Origin: Isoptericola halotolerans
GTDB lineage: Bacteria > Actinomycetota > Actinomycetes > Actinomycetales > Cellulomonadaceae
Assembly: GCF_003003075.1 (NCBI RefSeq)
Contig: NZ_PVTX01000009.1
Span: 167,228-231,227, forward strand
Direction: 5' to 3'
Length of the DNA: 64,000 nucleotides
Part shown: positions 48,687-57,876 of the stretch, one piece after another
Numbering within the stretch: the stretch's first letter is position 1
How the letters are laid out: each line of letters begins with the position of its first letter
Program-made: the position numbers and the translations under genes
Notes under the pieces: generated by a model
Databases searched by the model: none
Told to the model about the DNA's origin: nothing
What the model saw: only the letters and a program-made list of their open reading frames with translations

Positions 48687-49771
48687 ACGCAGAAGACACA
48701 CGTGCCAAGTCGCTGGAACGCGCGCGCGCGAAGCGCGACCGGACGCGCCGTGCCATACGCCGCCGCCGCGATCAGCTCGACACCTTGAGAGCCCAGGTCA
48801 CGATCCTCACCGAGGAGACCAAGTCGCCGATCGAGCGCACGGTCGGCGATGCGCCCGACCCGGAGCTCGCGCTCGGTGTGCCGTCCTATTCCCTCGCGGC
48901 TCGCATGCACCGGCGGCACAACACGCGCGGCGTGAACGACCGCGAAGGGCTCCGCGAACCGATCCTGCAGCTCTACAGCAAGCTGACGGCCCAACGGTTC
49001 GCCGCCCAGCACGGCGTCCGCGTGCCGCAAGTCATCGGGCGATGGCCAGATCCAGACACCGTCGAGTGGGAATCCCTGCCTGACCGGTTCGTCCTCAAGA
49101 GCAATGTCGGCGGCGGCGGGGTCAACGTGTTCCCGCTCGTCCGGAACGCTGATGGCACCTATCAAGACATGCTGACTGGCGCGACCACGACCCGCGACGA
49201 GGTCGTCAGCAAGCTGTGGGTCAAGCACCAGAGCAGATCGCAGTATTTCGCCGAGGAGTTTCTGACGGCGCGCGGCGGCGGCCCGGAATCGATCCCCAGC
49301 GACATCAAGGTGTTCTGTTTCTACGGAGAGCCTGTCTACCTCGAGGTGCGTACCGGCGACTGGTCACGAGCGAAGGATGTGACGTCCCAGGCCCGGACAT
49401 TCCTCGCCGATGGCACCGAGCTGTTCAATGTCCGAGCCCTCATCGACACCGGCGACCAGCTCCGCGAGCCAGCCGACCTCGATGAGGTCATCACGGTGAG
49501 CGCCAAGCTCTCGAAGGCCATCCGGCGACCGCTGGAACGCCTCGACTTCTTCGAGACCGACGACGGCCTCGTCTTCGGAGAAGTGACGCAGAACCCGGGT
49601 CACCTGCCTGCCCTCGTACCGGAGTGGGACCGGCGGCTCGGCGAGGCTTACGAAGAAGCCTACGCACGGCTCCTCACGGACCTGGTCGCCGAGGGAGCCC
49701 TCCATGTCGAGTACGGAGACGCGGACGGACCGCAGGACGCTGACGGAAGACAGGCAACCGCCTCGCACTAA
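48683..49771 (+). CDS. TupA-like ATP-grasp protein
   Basis: A 362-residue protein with a basic coiled N-terminus (residues 1-45) and an ATP-grasp domain. The ATP loop is FVLKSNVGGGGVNV (Lys139, Gly143-146), the second lysine region SDIKVFCFYGEPVYLEV, and the metal site FGEVTQNPGHLPALVPEWD. TupA-like enzymes ligate amino acids, as in teichuronopeptide synthesis of alkaliphilic bacilli. Here it may attach an amino acid or acid to the surface polymer. GTG start with GGAGGAG upstream; GTGA overlap with the truncated paralogue. It is followed by a terminator hairpin. Confidence 0.8.
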   Translation: MNAEDTRAKSLERARAKRDRTRRAIRRRRDQLDTLRAQVTILTEETKSPIERTVGDAPDPELALGVPSYSLAARMHRRHNTRGVNDREGLREPILQLYSKLTAQRFAAQHGVRVPQVIGRWPDPDTVEWESLPDRFVLKSNVGGGGVNVFPLVRNADGTYQDMLTGATTTRDEVVSKLWVKHQSRSQYFAEEFLTARGGGPESIPSDIKVFCFYGEPVYLEVRTGDWSRAKDVTSQARTFLADGTELFNVRALIDTGDQLREPADLDEVITVSAKLSKAIRRPLERLDFFETDDGLVFGEVTQNPGHLPALVPEWDRRLGEAYEEAYARLLTDLVAEGALHVEYGDADGPQDADGRQATASH

Positions 49772-49808
49772 GCGTTGCGTGGCGGCCGAGCAGCGAGCAT
49801 GATTCAGC

Positions 49809-49841
49809 GCACCGGATCGCGGCGACACTGCGATCCGGTGC
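49809..49841. terminator. Perfect 12-base bidirectional hairpin
   Basis: GCACCGGATCGC (49809-49820) pairs with GCGATCCGGTGC (49830-49841) around a 9-base loop, midway between the convergent TupA-like (plus) and TagF-like (minus) genes. Confidence 0.75.
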
Positions 49842-49916
49842 CCTGGCTGCGACCGGGTCGGTGAGTCCGGACGGCCGACAGGTGGCGTGCGGGCGGATCC
49901 TCATGGACCGGACACG

Positions 49917-52115
49917 TCAGCGTTGCGCCACGTGGGAGTCGATCGCGGCGACCGTCCGTGCGCAATTCTGCTGATCGCGCGACGCGAAGGCGGCATCCAC
50001 CCGCGCCGCATAGAAGGGGTCTGGCTCACACCCTCGCTCCAGCAGGTCCTCGACGGCGTCAAGGGTCTGATCAAGGCTCCGAACGACCGGCCCGAATCCG
50101 TCGGCCTCGTAGTCGAACCACGACGGCGACGAGTGCTTCGTCTCGAAGTCTTCCTCGTCGAAGCGCGCATAGACGATGGGTGTCCCCACGTAGGCGACGT
50201 CGAAGTGTACAGACGAGAAGTCCGTGATGAACGCGTCACATCCGCGGATCAGGTCTTGGAACGTGACGTCGTCGGCGTTCGCGAGCTGAATGCGCTCCCC
50301 GGCAACGGATGCGCCCTCAAATCGCGACGCCATGTTGTAGTGCGGCAGGAACGTGAGCCGATAGTCGTACTTCTCCAGCAGGTCATGCAGCCGCCTGCTC
50401 TCCAGGAAGCCCGTCATGAAACGCTCGTAGGCCGAGCCCTCGTACGGCTCCTCGCCCTCCTCCGCACCGTCGAGCACCTTGGTCACGAGATACTTGCGCC
50501 ACGTCGGCATGAACAGAAGGGTCCGGCTCGGCGGGGTGGGAGTGAGCGCGTCGTAACGTGGCATCCCTACCTCGACGAGCTGTTCATCGTAGCCGGACGA
50601 AGCACGCAGCGCCGCGGTCTCTCCTGGCATGACCGTCAAGCACAAGTCGTAGCCGGTGGTTCCCCGCTTCACGGAGTTCGGACTCAGGTGCACGCCGTGC
50701 TTGAGGTACACCCGGAGAGCACCGACCCTCCAGACGAGGTGGCGCGTATAGCTTCCCGCACCCCAGCTCGCGGGGATCAGGTAGCGGATCGAATAGGCGT
50801 TGGCCAGGACCGCCGCGTGCAGCATCAGCAGCTGATGCTGCCAGGACGAGTGTGCGATGACGTTGCCATACTTCGCGACACGGTCGTACTGCGGGCTGGA
50901 CCTGTCGATCACGTAATAGACGGCGCGCTCCGGGTGGACCTCGCGCATATGAGCGAATAGGTGGACCCCGTTGTCTTGCGCAGTATCGGTCCGTTCCCCG
51001 ATCAACCAGATCTTTCGCCGGGCGAAGAACGGCCGGGTCACGAGCCGTACCAGCCGCAGCCACCGCATCTGCCGACGCTTGCGTCCACGGAAGATGAAGC
51101 CTGCATCCTTCTTGAGCAGCGTTGCGGCCCACCGGACCTTAGCGCGCCACCCGGTGCCGATCTGCGAAGTGATGAAGGCGGCGCTGCCGTCTCCGGTCGT
51201 GTGCAACAAGTACCGCACGGTCACTGGAGCGCCGGAGTTACTGCCCTGCGCAGCAGGCACAGGCATGTGCACGGTGCGAGCACTGATCAAGGCGCCTCGG
51301 CGGGGCCTCAGGTTGCGCCGCAGACGCAGCAACGGCTCCTCGGTATCGACTTCGATGATGAATCTGCTGTGACCGTTACCTGCGGTTCTGAGCGACAGTG
51401 TCGTCGTCAGCTCTTCCCAGCGGACCTTGCCGTGGGAGTCGATCCGCGGGGTCAACCGAATCGGTTCGGAACGGACGACGTCGCCAGACGGTCCCGTCAG
51501 GACGATCCGAAAGCGCCACGGCGGTTCCGGCATCCCTGGTACAAACTGCGCGGCGAAGAATGCGAGCACCTCGAGATCGCCGTCCTGCGGATCCACCGCC
51601 TCGAGGAGGGGGTTGGCTGCCGCCAACGTCAACCGACCCAGGTAAGCAGCCAAGAGCGAACCTGGCTCGACCTCCTGTCTCGCCAACATCTGGTTGACGT
51701 ACTGCGCAACGGTCTGTCTGGTGCAGCTTCCCGCCCAGACGAGCAGAGGCACGTCGCTCGCCAGAGGCAGCTGCTCGAGACGATTGACCTCTCGCACGAC
51801 CTTTCGAGTCCAGGCCGGCACCTTCGACGGGCGCGGGAGCACCGCGACACAGGCGTACTTGGTCGTAGCTCCGAGAACGCGCTCCATCACGGCGAGCTCC
51901 ACCTCGGGCAGGGCCACAGCAGCACGGACGTCGGTCGTCTGCTCAAGCACCGGCCCGACGTCGACGCCGGGTTGGTGAACGATCGTCATCGGCACCTCCC
52001 GCAGCCCCGGCGCCATGCGGACCGCCTCGAGCGCACCGGACAAGGACTCTGCGTCCAACTCGTCCACGACGAGGACGAGCGATACGTCCGCTACCGGTTC
52101 TTCGATGTCAAGCAA
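49917..52115 (-). CDS. CDP-glycerol/polyol phosphotransferase (TagF-like) with N-terminal domain
   Basis: A 732-residue protein. The N-terminal 330 residues are beta-rich with no motif I recognise. The C-terminal 390 residues carry the TagF GT-B fold (WLIGERTDTAQDNGVHLFAHMR, YLKHGVHLSPNSV, FMPTWRKYL, FLPHYNMASRF, FITDFSSVHFDVAYVGTP). The DYSS motif reads DFSS. It should transfer glycerol-, ribitol- or another polyol-phosphate onto the wall polymer. The start is a TTG with no good ribosome site, two codons after an in-frame stop; a GTG about 16 codons later is an alternative. It lies 45 bases after the nucleotide-sugar dehydrogenase gene. Confidence 0.82.
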   Translation of the reverse strand: MLDIEEPVADVSLVLVVDELDAESLSGALEAVRMAPGLREVPMTIVHQPGVDVGPVLEQTTDVRAAVALPEVELAVMERVLGATTKYACVAVLPRPSKVPAWTRKVVREVNRLEQLPLASDVPLLVWAGSCTRQTVAQYVNQMLARQEVEPGSLLAAYLGRLTLAAANPLLEAVDPQDGDLEVLAFFAAQFVPGMPEPPWRFRIVLTGPSGDVVRSEPIRLTPRIDSHGKVRWEELTTTLSLRTAGNGHSRFIIEVDTEEPLLRLRRNLRPRRGALISARTVHMPVPAAQGSNSGAPVTVRYLLHTTGDGSAAFITSQIGTGWRAKVRWAATLLKKDAGFIFRGRKRRQMRWLRLVRLVTRPFFARRKIWLIGERTDTAQDNGVHLFAHMREVHPERAVYYVIDRSSPQYDRVAKYGNVIAHSSWQHQLLMLHAAVLANAYSIRYLIPASWGAGSYTRHLVWRVGALRVYLKHGVHLSPNSVKRGTTGYDLCLTVMPGETAALRASSGYDEQLVEVGMPRYDALTPTPPSRTLLFMPTWRKYLVTKVLDGAEEGEEPYEGSAYERFMTGFLESRRLHDLLEKYDYRLTFLPHYNMASRFEGASVAGERIQLANADDVTFQDLIRGCDAFITDFSSVHFDVAYVGTPIVYARFDEEDFETKHSSPSWFDYEADGFGPVVRSLDQTLDAVEDLLERGCEPDPFYAARVDAAFASRDQQNCARTVAAIDSHVAQR

Positions 52116-52160
52116 GGCAACTCACAATGGTGCGAGGCGATGAACACGGGGCATTCGCGG

Positions 52161-53420
52161 TCACAGCCGGACGGCGCGCGGGTCCTTCGAAGCACCCTTC
52201 GTGTCGAAGAAGCGCCGGGACTGAGCGACCAGGGAGTCGACGTCGTACGCCGTGTGGTCCTGGACGAGGATGACGAGGTCCGCCTCGCGGACCGAGGTCT
52301 CGAGGTCGTCGACACGCGTCAGGACGGTTCCATCCACATGCCACTCCTCGACCGCCGGGTCGTGGAAGCTCACGTCCGCACCCTGGGACAGCAGGGCGTG
52401 CGCCAGCGGGATCGCCGGCGACTCGCGCTGGTCGGCGATGTCGCGCTTGTAGGTCACACCGAGCATGAGGACCTTGGAGCCGCGCAGCGCCTTGGAGTCC
52501 TCGTTGAGCGCGTCCTGTGCACGCCGAGCGACGTACGACGGCATCGTCGCGTTGATCTCCTGGGCCAGCTCGACGAACCGGAAAGGGTATCCGAGACGCG
52601 AGCGCACGTTGTGGCTCAGGTAGTTCGGGTCGATCGGGATGCAGTGCCCGCCGACACCCGGCCCTGGGTAGAACGCCTGGAAGCCGAACGGCTTGGTCTT
52701 GGCTAGGTCGATGACGTCCCACAGGTCGATGTCGAGCTCGTGGCAGAACCGCGCCATCTCGTTCACCAGCGCGATGTTGATGTGCCGGTAGGTGTTCTCC
52801 AGCAGCTTCGCCGTCTCCGCCTCACGAGCGCCCTTGGCCTCGACCACCGTGTCGACGAAGCGGCCGTAGAGGTCCGCGGCGCGTCGTGTTGCCGCCTCGG
52901 TGGTGCCTCCGACAACCTTCGGCGTGTTCTTCATTCCGTACACCGGGTTGCCCGGGTCGATGCGCTCGGGCGAATACGCGAGCAGGAAGTCCGTCTCCGC
53001 GCTCAGTCCACCCTTCTCGAGCAGCGGCCGCAGCACCTCCTCGGTCGTCCCGGGGTAGGTCGTCGACTCGAGAACCACCAACATGCCGGGGCGCAGCACC
53101 TCGGCAGCCGTCGAGGTGGCCGAGACCACGGCACCGAGGTCGGGCCCGCCGTCCGGGCTCAGCGGCGTGGGGACGCAGATCACGACGGCGTCGGTGTCAC
53201 GGATGTCGTCGACGTCAGAGGTGGCAGCGAAGCCGGCGTCCAGCATCTTCTGCACGTCGGCGTCCGACAGGTCGTCGACGTGGGACCGTCCCGCGTTCAG
53301 CCCTTCGATGATCCGAGGGCTCACGTCGAACCCGCGCACGGTGAGGCCGGCGCGGACAGCCTCCTGCGCCAGTGGGAGACCGACGTATCCGAGTCCGACA
53401 ACTACGAGGTCAAGCGACAT
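52161..53420 (-). CDS. Nucleotide-sugar dehydrogenase (WecC/WbpA-like)
   Basis: A 419-residue enzyme of the UDP-glucose/UDP-ManNAc dehydrogenase family, which oxidises C6 of a UDP-sugar to a uronic acid in two NAD-dependent steps. Rossmann loop GLGYVGLPLA at the N-terminus, catalytic Cys260 in GVGGHCIPIDPNYLS, and the C-terminal UDP-binding domain (VLMLGVTYKRDIADQRESPA). Motif pattern is nearer WecC/WbpA than simple UDP-glucose dehydrogenase. ATG 53420 has GGAG six bases upstream and opens directly into the Rossmann strand. The product implies a uronic acid in the polymer. Confidence 0.9.
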   Translation of the reverse strand: MSLDLVVVGLGYVGLPLAQEAVRAGLTVRGFDVSPRIIEGLNAGRSHVDDLSDADVQKMLDAGFAATSDVDDIRDTDAVVICVPTPLSPDGGPDLGAVVSATSTAAEVLRPGMLVVLESTTYPGTTEEVLRPLLEKGGLSAETDFLLAYSPERIDPGNPVYGMKNTPKVVGGTTEAATRRAADLYGRFVDTVVEAKGAREAETAKLLENTYRHINIALVNEMARFCHELDIDLWDVIDLAKTKPFGFQAFYPGPGVGGHCIPIDPNYLSHNVRSRLGYPFRFVELAQEINATMPSYVARRAQDALNEDSKALRGSKVLMLGVTYKRDIADQRESPAIPLAHALLSQGADVSFHDPAVEEWHVDGTVLTRVDDLETSVREADLVILVQDHTAYDVDSLVAQSRRFFDTKGASKDPRAVRL

Positions 53421-53483
53421 TTCTTGCTCCAGTTCTGCGTGAGGCACGATTCTGTTCCTGCGAGGTCGGGCGCGACCCCCGGT

Positions 53484-55760
53484 TCACGGGGCCGGGTCAC
53501 TGGCATGGTCGCCACCTGCTCTGCGCCGATCCTGCAACCGCCACCACTGCACGACCGGACCACCAGCACTTCGCACAGACGCCGCGACCCGCTCGCAATT
53601 CCGGCGGTCATGATAACGAACCAGCCTTGCAGCGCGGTCCGCGTACTCCGACCTCACCGCGAAGCCGGTGCCCGCGGTGTGCCTGACCTCGTCGACGAGG
53701 GTGTCGACATCGTTCACGATCGGGCCAGGCAGTTCCTGCTCGAGATCCAGGTGCGTCCCGTGGGGGCCGAAGAACTTCTCCTGGTCGAACTGGAAGTAAG
53801 CCACGGGACGGCGCTGAAGCGCGAAGTCGAAAGCCACCGACGAGTAGTCGGTGATCAGCGCGGCGTGGTCGCGCAGAAGTGTCTGGACATCGACCTCTCC
53901 CTGCTTCAGGATCTGGACACCGGGCGCGTGAAACATGTCGGCGAAGTGTCGCATGTTGGGGTGCAGTATGAAGGTGACCCGCAAACCGCCACGCATGAGC
54001 TCGGCGAGCTGCGGGTGCGAGAGGAAGGCCTGCCACTGGTCACGGTAGGCACTCGTCTCGAAAGAGTCCCGGTGGACCAGCCACTCTCGCCAGGTCGGAA
54101 TCACCAGGATGCCTGACGGCGGACGATCCGAGGGGGCCAGCAGCTGGTCGAACCGCGGCAGTCCCGTCACTCTGACCTGTGCGGGGCGGTATCCGAACTC
54201 CTTGATGGCGACCTCACGTTCGCGGTCCGAGCTCACGTGGAAACGGTCAGTCGAAAACCCCGGGGCGAACCTTCCGTAGTTGGCGACCATGTTCTTCGTA
54301 CCGGAGATGCCGTGTCTCAGGAAGACACGCACGCCCCGTGCGCCGGCAATCGTCCGCGGATCCCGAGAGGGCAGCAGGTACTCCGCATGGTGGGTACCGA
54401 CCAGTCGACTCGCGAGGAACGCGACGCGTACGTGTTCGCGGGAGTTCCGCAGAACCACGTTGCCCAGTCCTTCAAGTCGCCGCAGGTCGGGCGCGTCCCC
54501 ATCGATGACGTAGTAGGCGCGGCGACGTGGGTGGCTCTGGCGAATCCAGCGGAAGAGGTGGTAGCCGTTGTCCTGGGCCTTGTACGGGAGCTCCCCGACC
54601 AACCAGATGCCGAGGATGGGGCGCACCAACGGCAGCCAACGCGCGAGCCGGGACCAGCGTCGGATCGCGCGGTACACGTCTGCGCCCATCCTCTCGACAC
54701 GCAACGAGCGGTTCCCGCCCCGGAACGTCGTGTGCGGAACCACCTGCAGCACGTCGCCGCCAAGGCTCACCGGTCCCCAGGCGACTTCACGATCGCCGGG
54801 CTGGCTCTTGATACGACTGGTCTGGACCCGACCGTCAGCATCTTCGACCTCGACATAGAGGTCCAGGAGCTCGACGCGATCGTCGATCCGCGCAGCGAGG
54901 TCCTCGAGGTCGACAGTGATGGACACGGACTGGACCCAACGCCCCTGATCGGCGCGCCCTTCCTCCGGGAGGTGAACGAGGGTGCCGTGGAAGAGGTAGC
55001 GGCCTTCGCTCTCGCGTGCAACGGCAACGACGCGGACGTCGACAGCGGGCCTGTCGCCGCAACGCACCTCGATGTCGTAGATCGGCACCGATCCGGCACT
55101 CCGGCGTTCGCCAACCGTGACCTGGAACTTCCGGCGCGTCTGCTCACCGAAGGAGAGACTGAGGTTGCCCTTCTGTGTCACGACGACACGTTCCCGCGAC
55201 CCGGTGGTGCTGGTCGCGGCCGCCTCACGCTCCGTCGTCGTGAACTTACCGAGTCGCACCGGATCCCGTGGCGCCGATGCCGTCGCGTCTTGCGTCTCCC
55301 GCTGATCCGGCGTCAGGTGCATCCACAGATCGGCTACGTCACCCGTCCGGGCTGCGAGGTGCCGCAGCTGGTCCAGAGGAAGCACGACGGCGTACTGGTC
55401 GCCATCGGGCACTGCCTGGGCCCGTACCTCGGCGCCGGTCTCACGCAGCACGGCGGAGACTTCACTGACCCGGTACCCCTGCCGCACATAGTGAATGCTC
55501 AGCTTCAGGGCGTCGTCCGTCAGGGCAAGGCGGACGCGCCGCTTGGGCGACGGGCGTGACGGCGTCGGGGAAGCCGTCCGTCTGCCGCGGCCAGGCAACA
55601 GACGGCCGACCGTCCGCCGAAGCCACACCAAAGGCTCGGGAGACACGACGAGGCGGGCTCCAGCGCGGGGGCCGGTCGTTGGCCCATGCCCTTCTGCCAG
55701 GTCGTCACTGGTCGCTGGTGCGGTGCGGGGCAGGCGCGCGTCTCGCACAGAGCCGAACAT
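53484..55760 (-). CDS. CDP-glycerol/polyol phosphotransferase (TagF-like) with N-terminal domain
   Basis: A 758-residue protein with the same plan as the 49917-52115 product. The N-terminal 360 residues are of unknown type, including a Pro/Arg/Ser-rich linker (55-75) and beta-rich segments. A C-terminal TagF domain follows (WLVGELPYKAQDNGYHLFRWIR, FLRHGISGTKNMV, VIPTWREWLVH, FILHPNMRHFADMF, LITDYSSVAFDFALQRRP). The two proteins align around AQDNG and HG motifs, so they are paralogues that probably act at successive steps. ATG 55760 with AAGG upstream; a TATGAT hexamer at 55811-55806 may be its -10. Confidence 0.83.
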   Translation of the reverse strand: MFGSVRDARLPRTAPATSDDLAEGHGPTTGPRAGARLVVSPEPLVWLRRTVGRLLPGRGRRTASPTPSRPSPKRRVRLALTDDALKLSIHYVRQGYRVSEVSAVLRETGAEVRAQAVPDGDQYAVVLPLDQLRHLAARTGDVADLWMHLTPDQRETQDATASAPRDPVRLGKFTTTEREAAATSTTGSRERVVVTQKGNLSLSFGEQTRRKFQVTVGERRSAGSVPIYDIEVRCGDRPAVDVRVVAVARESEGRYLFHGTLVHLPEEGRADQGRWVQSVSITVDLEDLAARIDDRVELLDLYVEVEDADGRVQTSRIKSQPGDREVAWGPVSLGGDVLQVVPHTTFRGGNRSLRVERMGADVYRAIRRWSRLARWLPLVRPILGIWLVGELPYKAQDNGYHLFRWIRQSHPRRRAYYVIDGDAPDLRRLEGLGNVVLRNSREHVRVAFLASRLVGTHHAEYLLPSRDPRTIAGARGVRVFLRHGISGTKNMVANYGRFAPGFSTDRFHVSSDREREVAIKEFGYRPAQVRVTGLPRFDQLLAPSDRPPSGILVIPTWREWLVHRDSFETSAYRDQWQAFLSHPQLAELMRGGLRVTFILHPNMRHFADMFHAPGVQILKQGEVDVQTLLRDHAALITDYSSVAFDFALQRRPVAYFQFDQEKFFGPHGTHLDLEQELPGPIVNDVDTLVDEVRHTAGTGFAVRSEYADRAARLVRYHDRRNCERVAASVRSAGGPVVQWWRLQDRRRAGGDHASDPAP

Positions 55761-55805
55761 CCCCCACCTTTCTCCCGGTGTTCACCCGGTCGCACCAGAC
55801 GGTTC

Positions 55806-55811
55806 ATCATA
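55806..55811 (-). promoter_or_regulatory. Candidate -10 of the 53484-55760 operon
   Basis: TATGAT on the minus strand, 46 bases before the TagF-like ATG, lies in a gap between two same-strand genes and predicts transcription from about 55799. Confidence 0.4.
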
Positions 55812-55913
55812 GTGCGCTAGCAAGCGTCGACAGACCAAGGACCCCGCGGTGCCGCTTCCCTGCGCGCACCATCGCGCTGTCTTGCCGCGACGCCAGTCAC
55901 GCGTGAAGTGCCG

Positions 55914-57002
55914 TCAGGTTCCGGAGAAGGTCTTGCGTACGCGCCCCGCCACGGCACCGGGCAGCCCGCGGAGCGTTCTCCGCTGCAGGGCGGCCTCGAG
56001 GTCGGCCACGCGCGCCTCCAGGCGTGCGACCTGCCGGGCGTCCGCCCGGCGGCCGGCCTCCAGCTCCCGCACCTCGGCACGGAGGTGGTCCGCGCCCAGG
56101 GCGAGGTCGGCGATGCGCTGTCCCGTGGCGACTCGGCCCGCGATGTCCCGGAAGGCTTCGGGTGACCAGGCCGGATCCTTGGCCAGCACCTTGTCGAAGT
56201 CCCACAGGTGACCGAACCGCTCGATGTCGCGGGCGTAGACGCCGTTCAGGGCCTCCAGGACGTCGGCCCCGAAGACGCGTCCCGCCACGGACAGCGGCGT
56301 CTCGTTCTCACGCGTCAGCGCGTACGTTCCCGGGAGCCCCTGGGCCTCGAGGTGAGTCCGCAGGTCGGCGAGCAGCAGGGGCAGCTCCGAGACCTCGTAG
56401 AGGTGGCTGTACGGGACGACGTCCTCGTTGAGCAGATCCGTCTGCGGCTTGAAGTGTGAGTCGCCCAGGAGAGCCTGTCCGCCGGGACCACCCAGGGCTT
56501 CCACGAACCGCGCGAAGTCGGCGACGACGTCGTCGTCGTCGCGCGGCACGCGGGGCATCCAGGGAGCGTCGCGGAACTTGTGCCAGGCGTGGCGAGGGTT
56601 GCCGACGAGGAACTTGGACTGCCAGGCGGACCAGGCCCGCAGGCGCGGGTCCCGGATCACGCCGAAGACGAACCACCCGTTGTCCGGCGAGATCTCCGCG
56701 CGAGCGTCGGCGTCGAGCTCCGTCAGCTTCGGAACGCCCACCCAGGAAGCGCGGCGGTGGATGGTCTGCTGCCGTGTGGGCGCCAGACCCATGACGGAGT
56801 GGAAGACCGCCGGGTCCTGCCCGCTCAGCTCCGCCGTCAACCACTTCAGGCTCGTGCTGGCGTTCTTGGAGACGTTGACGAAGACGACCTTGCACCGGGG
56901 CACGACCATCGAGTTCCAGACGCTGCCGGCGTCCGTCGCATCCTGCGGGCGAGCTCCCGAGAGCTCGACGCGGCCGCGCACCTGCGCGCTGCGCACTGAC
57001 AT
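55914..57002 (-). CDS. Sulfotransferase family 2 protein with C-terminal coiled coil
   Basis: A 362-residue PAPS-dependent sulfotransferase-like protein. The 5'-phosphosulfate loop is FVNVSKNASTSLKWL (residues 41-55) and the 3'-phosphate motif is VFGVIRDPRLRAWSAW. A C-terminal coiled coil follows (about 305-345, AEVRELEAGRRADARQVARLEARVADLEAAL). No signal peptide or membrane helix is seen, so sulfation would occur in the cytosol. Met32 could be the true start, since it opens directly into the first strand. It lies 110 bases downstream of a second sulfotransferase gene in the cysQ-cysD-cysN run. Confidence 0.82.
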   Translation of the reverse strand: MSVRSAQVRGRVELSGARPQDATDAGSVWNSMVVPRCKVVFVNVSKNASTSLKWLTAELSGQDPAVFHSVMGLAPTRQQTIHRRASWVGVPKLTELDADARAEISPDNGWFVFGVIRDPRLRAWSAWQSKFLVGNPRHAWHKFRDAPWMPRVPRDDDDVVADFARFVEALGGPGGQALLGDSHFKPQTDLLNEDVVPYSHLYEVSELPLLLADLRTHLEAQGLPGTYALTRENETPLSVAGRVFGADVLEALNGVYARDIERFGHLWDFDKVLAKDPAWSPEAFRDIAGRVATGQRIADLALGADHLRAEVRELEAGRRADARQVARLEARVADLEAALQRRTLRGLPGAVAGRVRKTFSGT

Positions 57003-57111
57003 GTTCAGTCGTACTCCTCTTCGTGCCCGACGGCGGCTCGCAGATCGGGAGCCGCGCGGGAGCCAGCCTACGGCACCGGGTACGCCTGTCGGCGTCGGCG
57101 CACCCCGGCGA

Positions 57112-57861
57112 TCAGCTCGTGCGCTGCGACGACGGCGGAGGGCTCACCTTGCGGTCGGCCAGGTCCGCCAGCTCCCGCGACGCCCGTCCGAGCGCGCGGG
57201 AAGCGAGCGAGAGGGCCGGCTTCCGGGGCTCAGGGATCTCGCGGTAGCCGAACCGCCGGAAGTCCTCGGCGTAGAAGCTCTCGAGGCGGGCCTCCAGGGC
57301 CTCCGAGACCTCCACGTCCTTGCTCGAGATGCCGCGCGTCTTCTCGCTCGTGCGCACCGGTTCGACCTCGGTGGACAGCCCGAGGTCGAACTGGTCGTTG
57401 AGGTCGGCCATGGCCGCGTCGAGCCCGTCCTCGAGCCGGTAGACCTGCGCCTTGCGGACCAGGAACTCGACCTGCGGGCGGATGTGGTTGTCGTGGACGA
57501 ACGGGTTCCGCTCGAAGCGCGCGAACGTGTGCTCCGCCCACGCGTCCACGGCGTCCGCCGTGGTCGTCAGCTCCTGCTTGTGCCGCATGACGTACTCGGA
57601 GCGGAACCGTGCGACCGGGTCGCGGACGACGGCGAAGATCGCGTCGAACCGACCCAGTCGCAGCGTCTCCTGCAAGAGCTGCCCGTGCATGTGCTGCGGC
57701 GTGCAGGTCCGCAGGTAGTTCGGCTTGCCCTTCCCCATCCGGCCGTCGTGGTAGGACATCTCCCACCCGGCGGCGAGGAAGTGGTGCTCCACGGAGGACC
57801 CGCCCGTCTTGGGCACGTGGATGAACAGGACGTTGCGGTCGTCCTTCGTGAAAACTGGCAT
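57112..57861 (-). CDS. Sulfotransferase family 2 protein
   Basis: A 249-residue PAPS-dependent sulfotransferase. The N-terminal strand-loop NVLFIHVPKTGGSSVEHHF is the classic 5'-phosphosulfate-binding signature, and IFAVVRDPVARFRSEYV contains the 3'-phosphate-binding Arg and Ser. No membrane segment, so cytosolic. It starts 15 bases after the cysN stop on the same strand and so is almost certainly cotranscribed with cysQ, cysD and cysN, which make its PAPS donor precursor and clear its PAP product. The acceptor is unknown; the flanking polymer genes suggest a glycan. Confidence 0.88.
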   Translation of the reverse strand: MPVFTKDDRNVLFIHVPKTGGSSVEHHFLAAGWEMSYHDGRMGKGKPNYLRTCTPQHMHGQLLQETLRLGRFDAIFAVVRDPVARFRSEYVMRHKQELTTTADAVDAWAEHTFARFERNPFVHDNHIRPQVEFLVRKAQVYRLEDGLDAAMADLNDQFDLGLSTEVEPVRTSEKTRGISSKDVEVSEALEARLESFYAEDFRRFGYREIPEPRKPALSLASRALGRASRELADLADRKVSPPPSSQRTS

Positions 57862-57876
57862 CCCGGTCGCGTCCTG

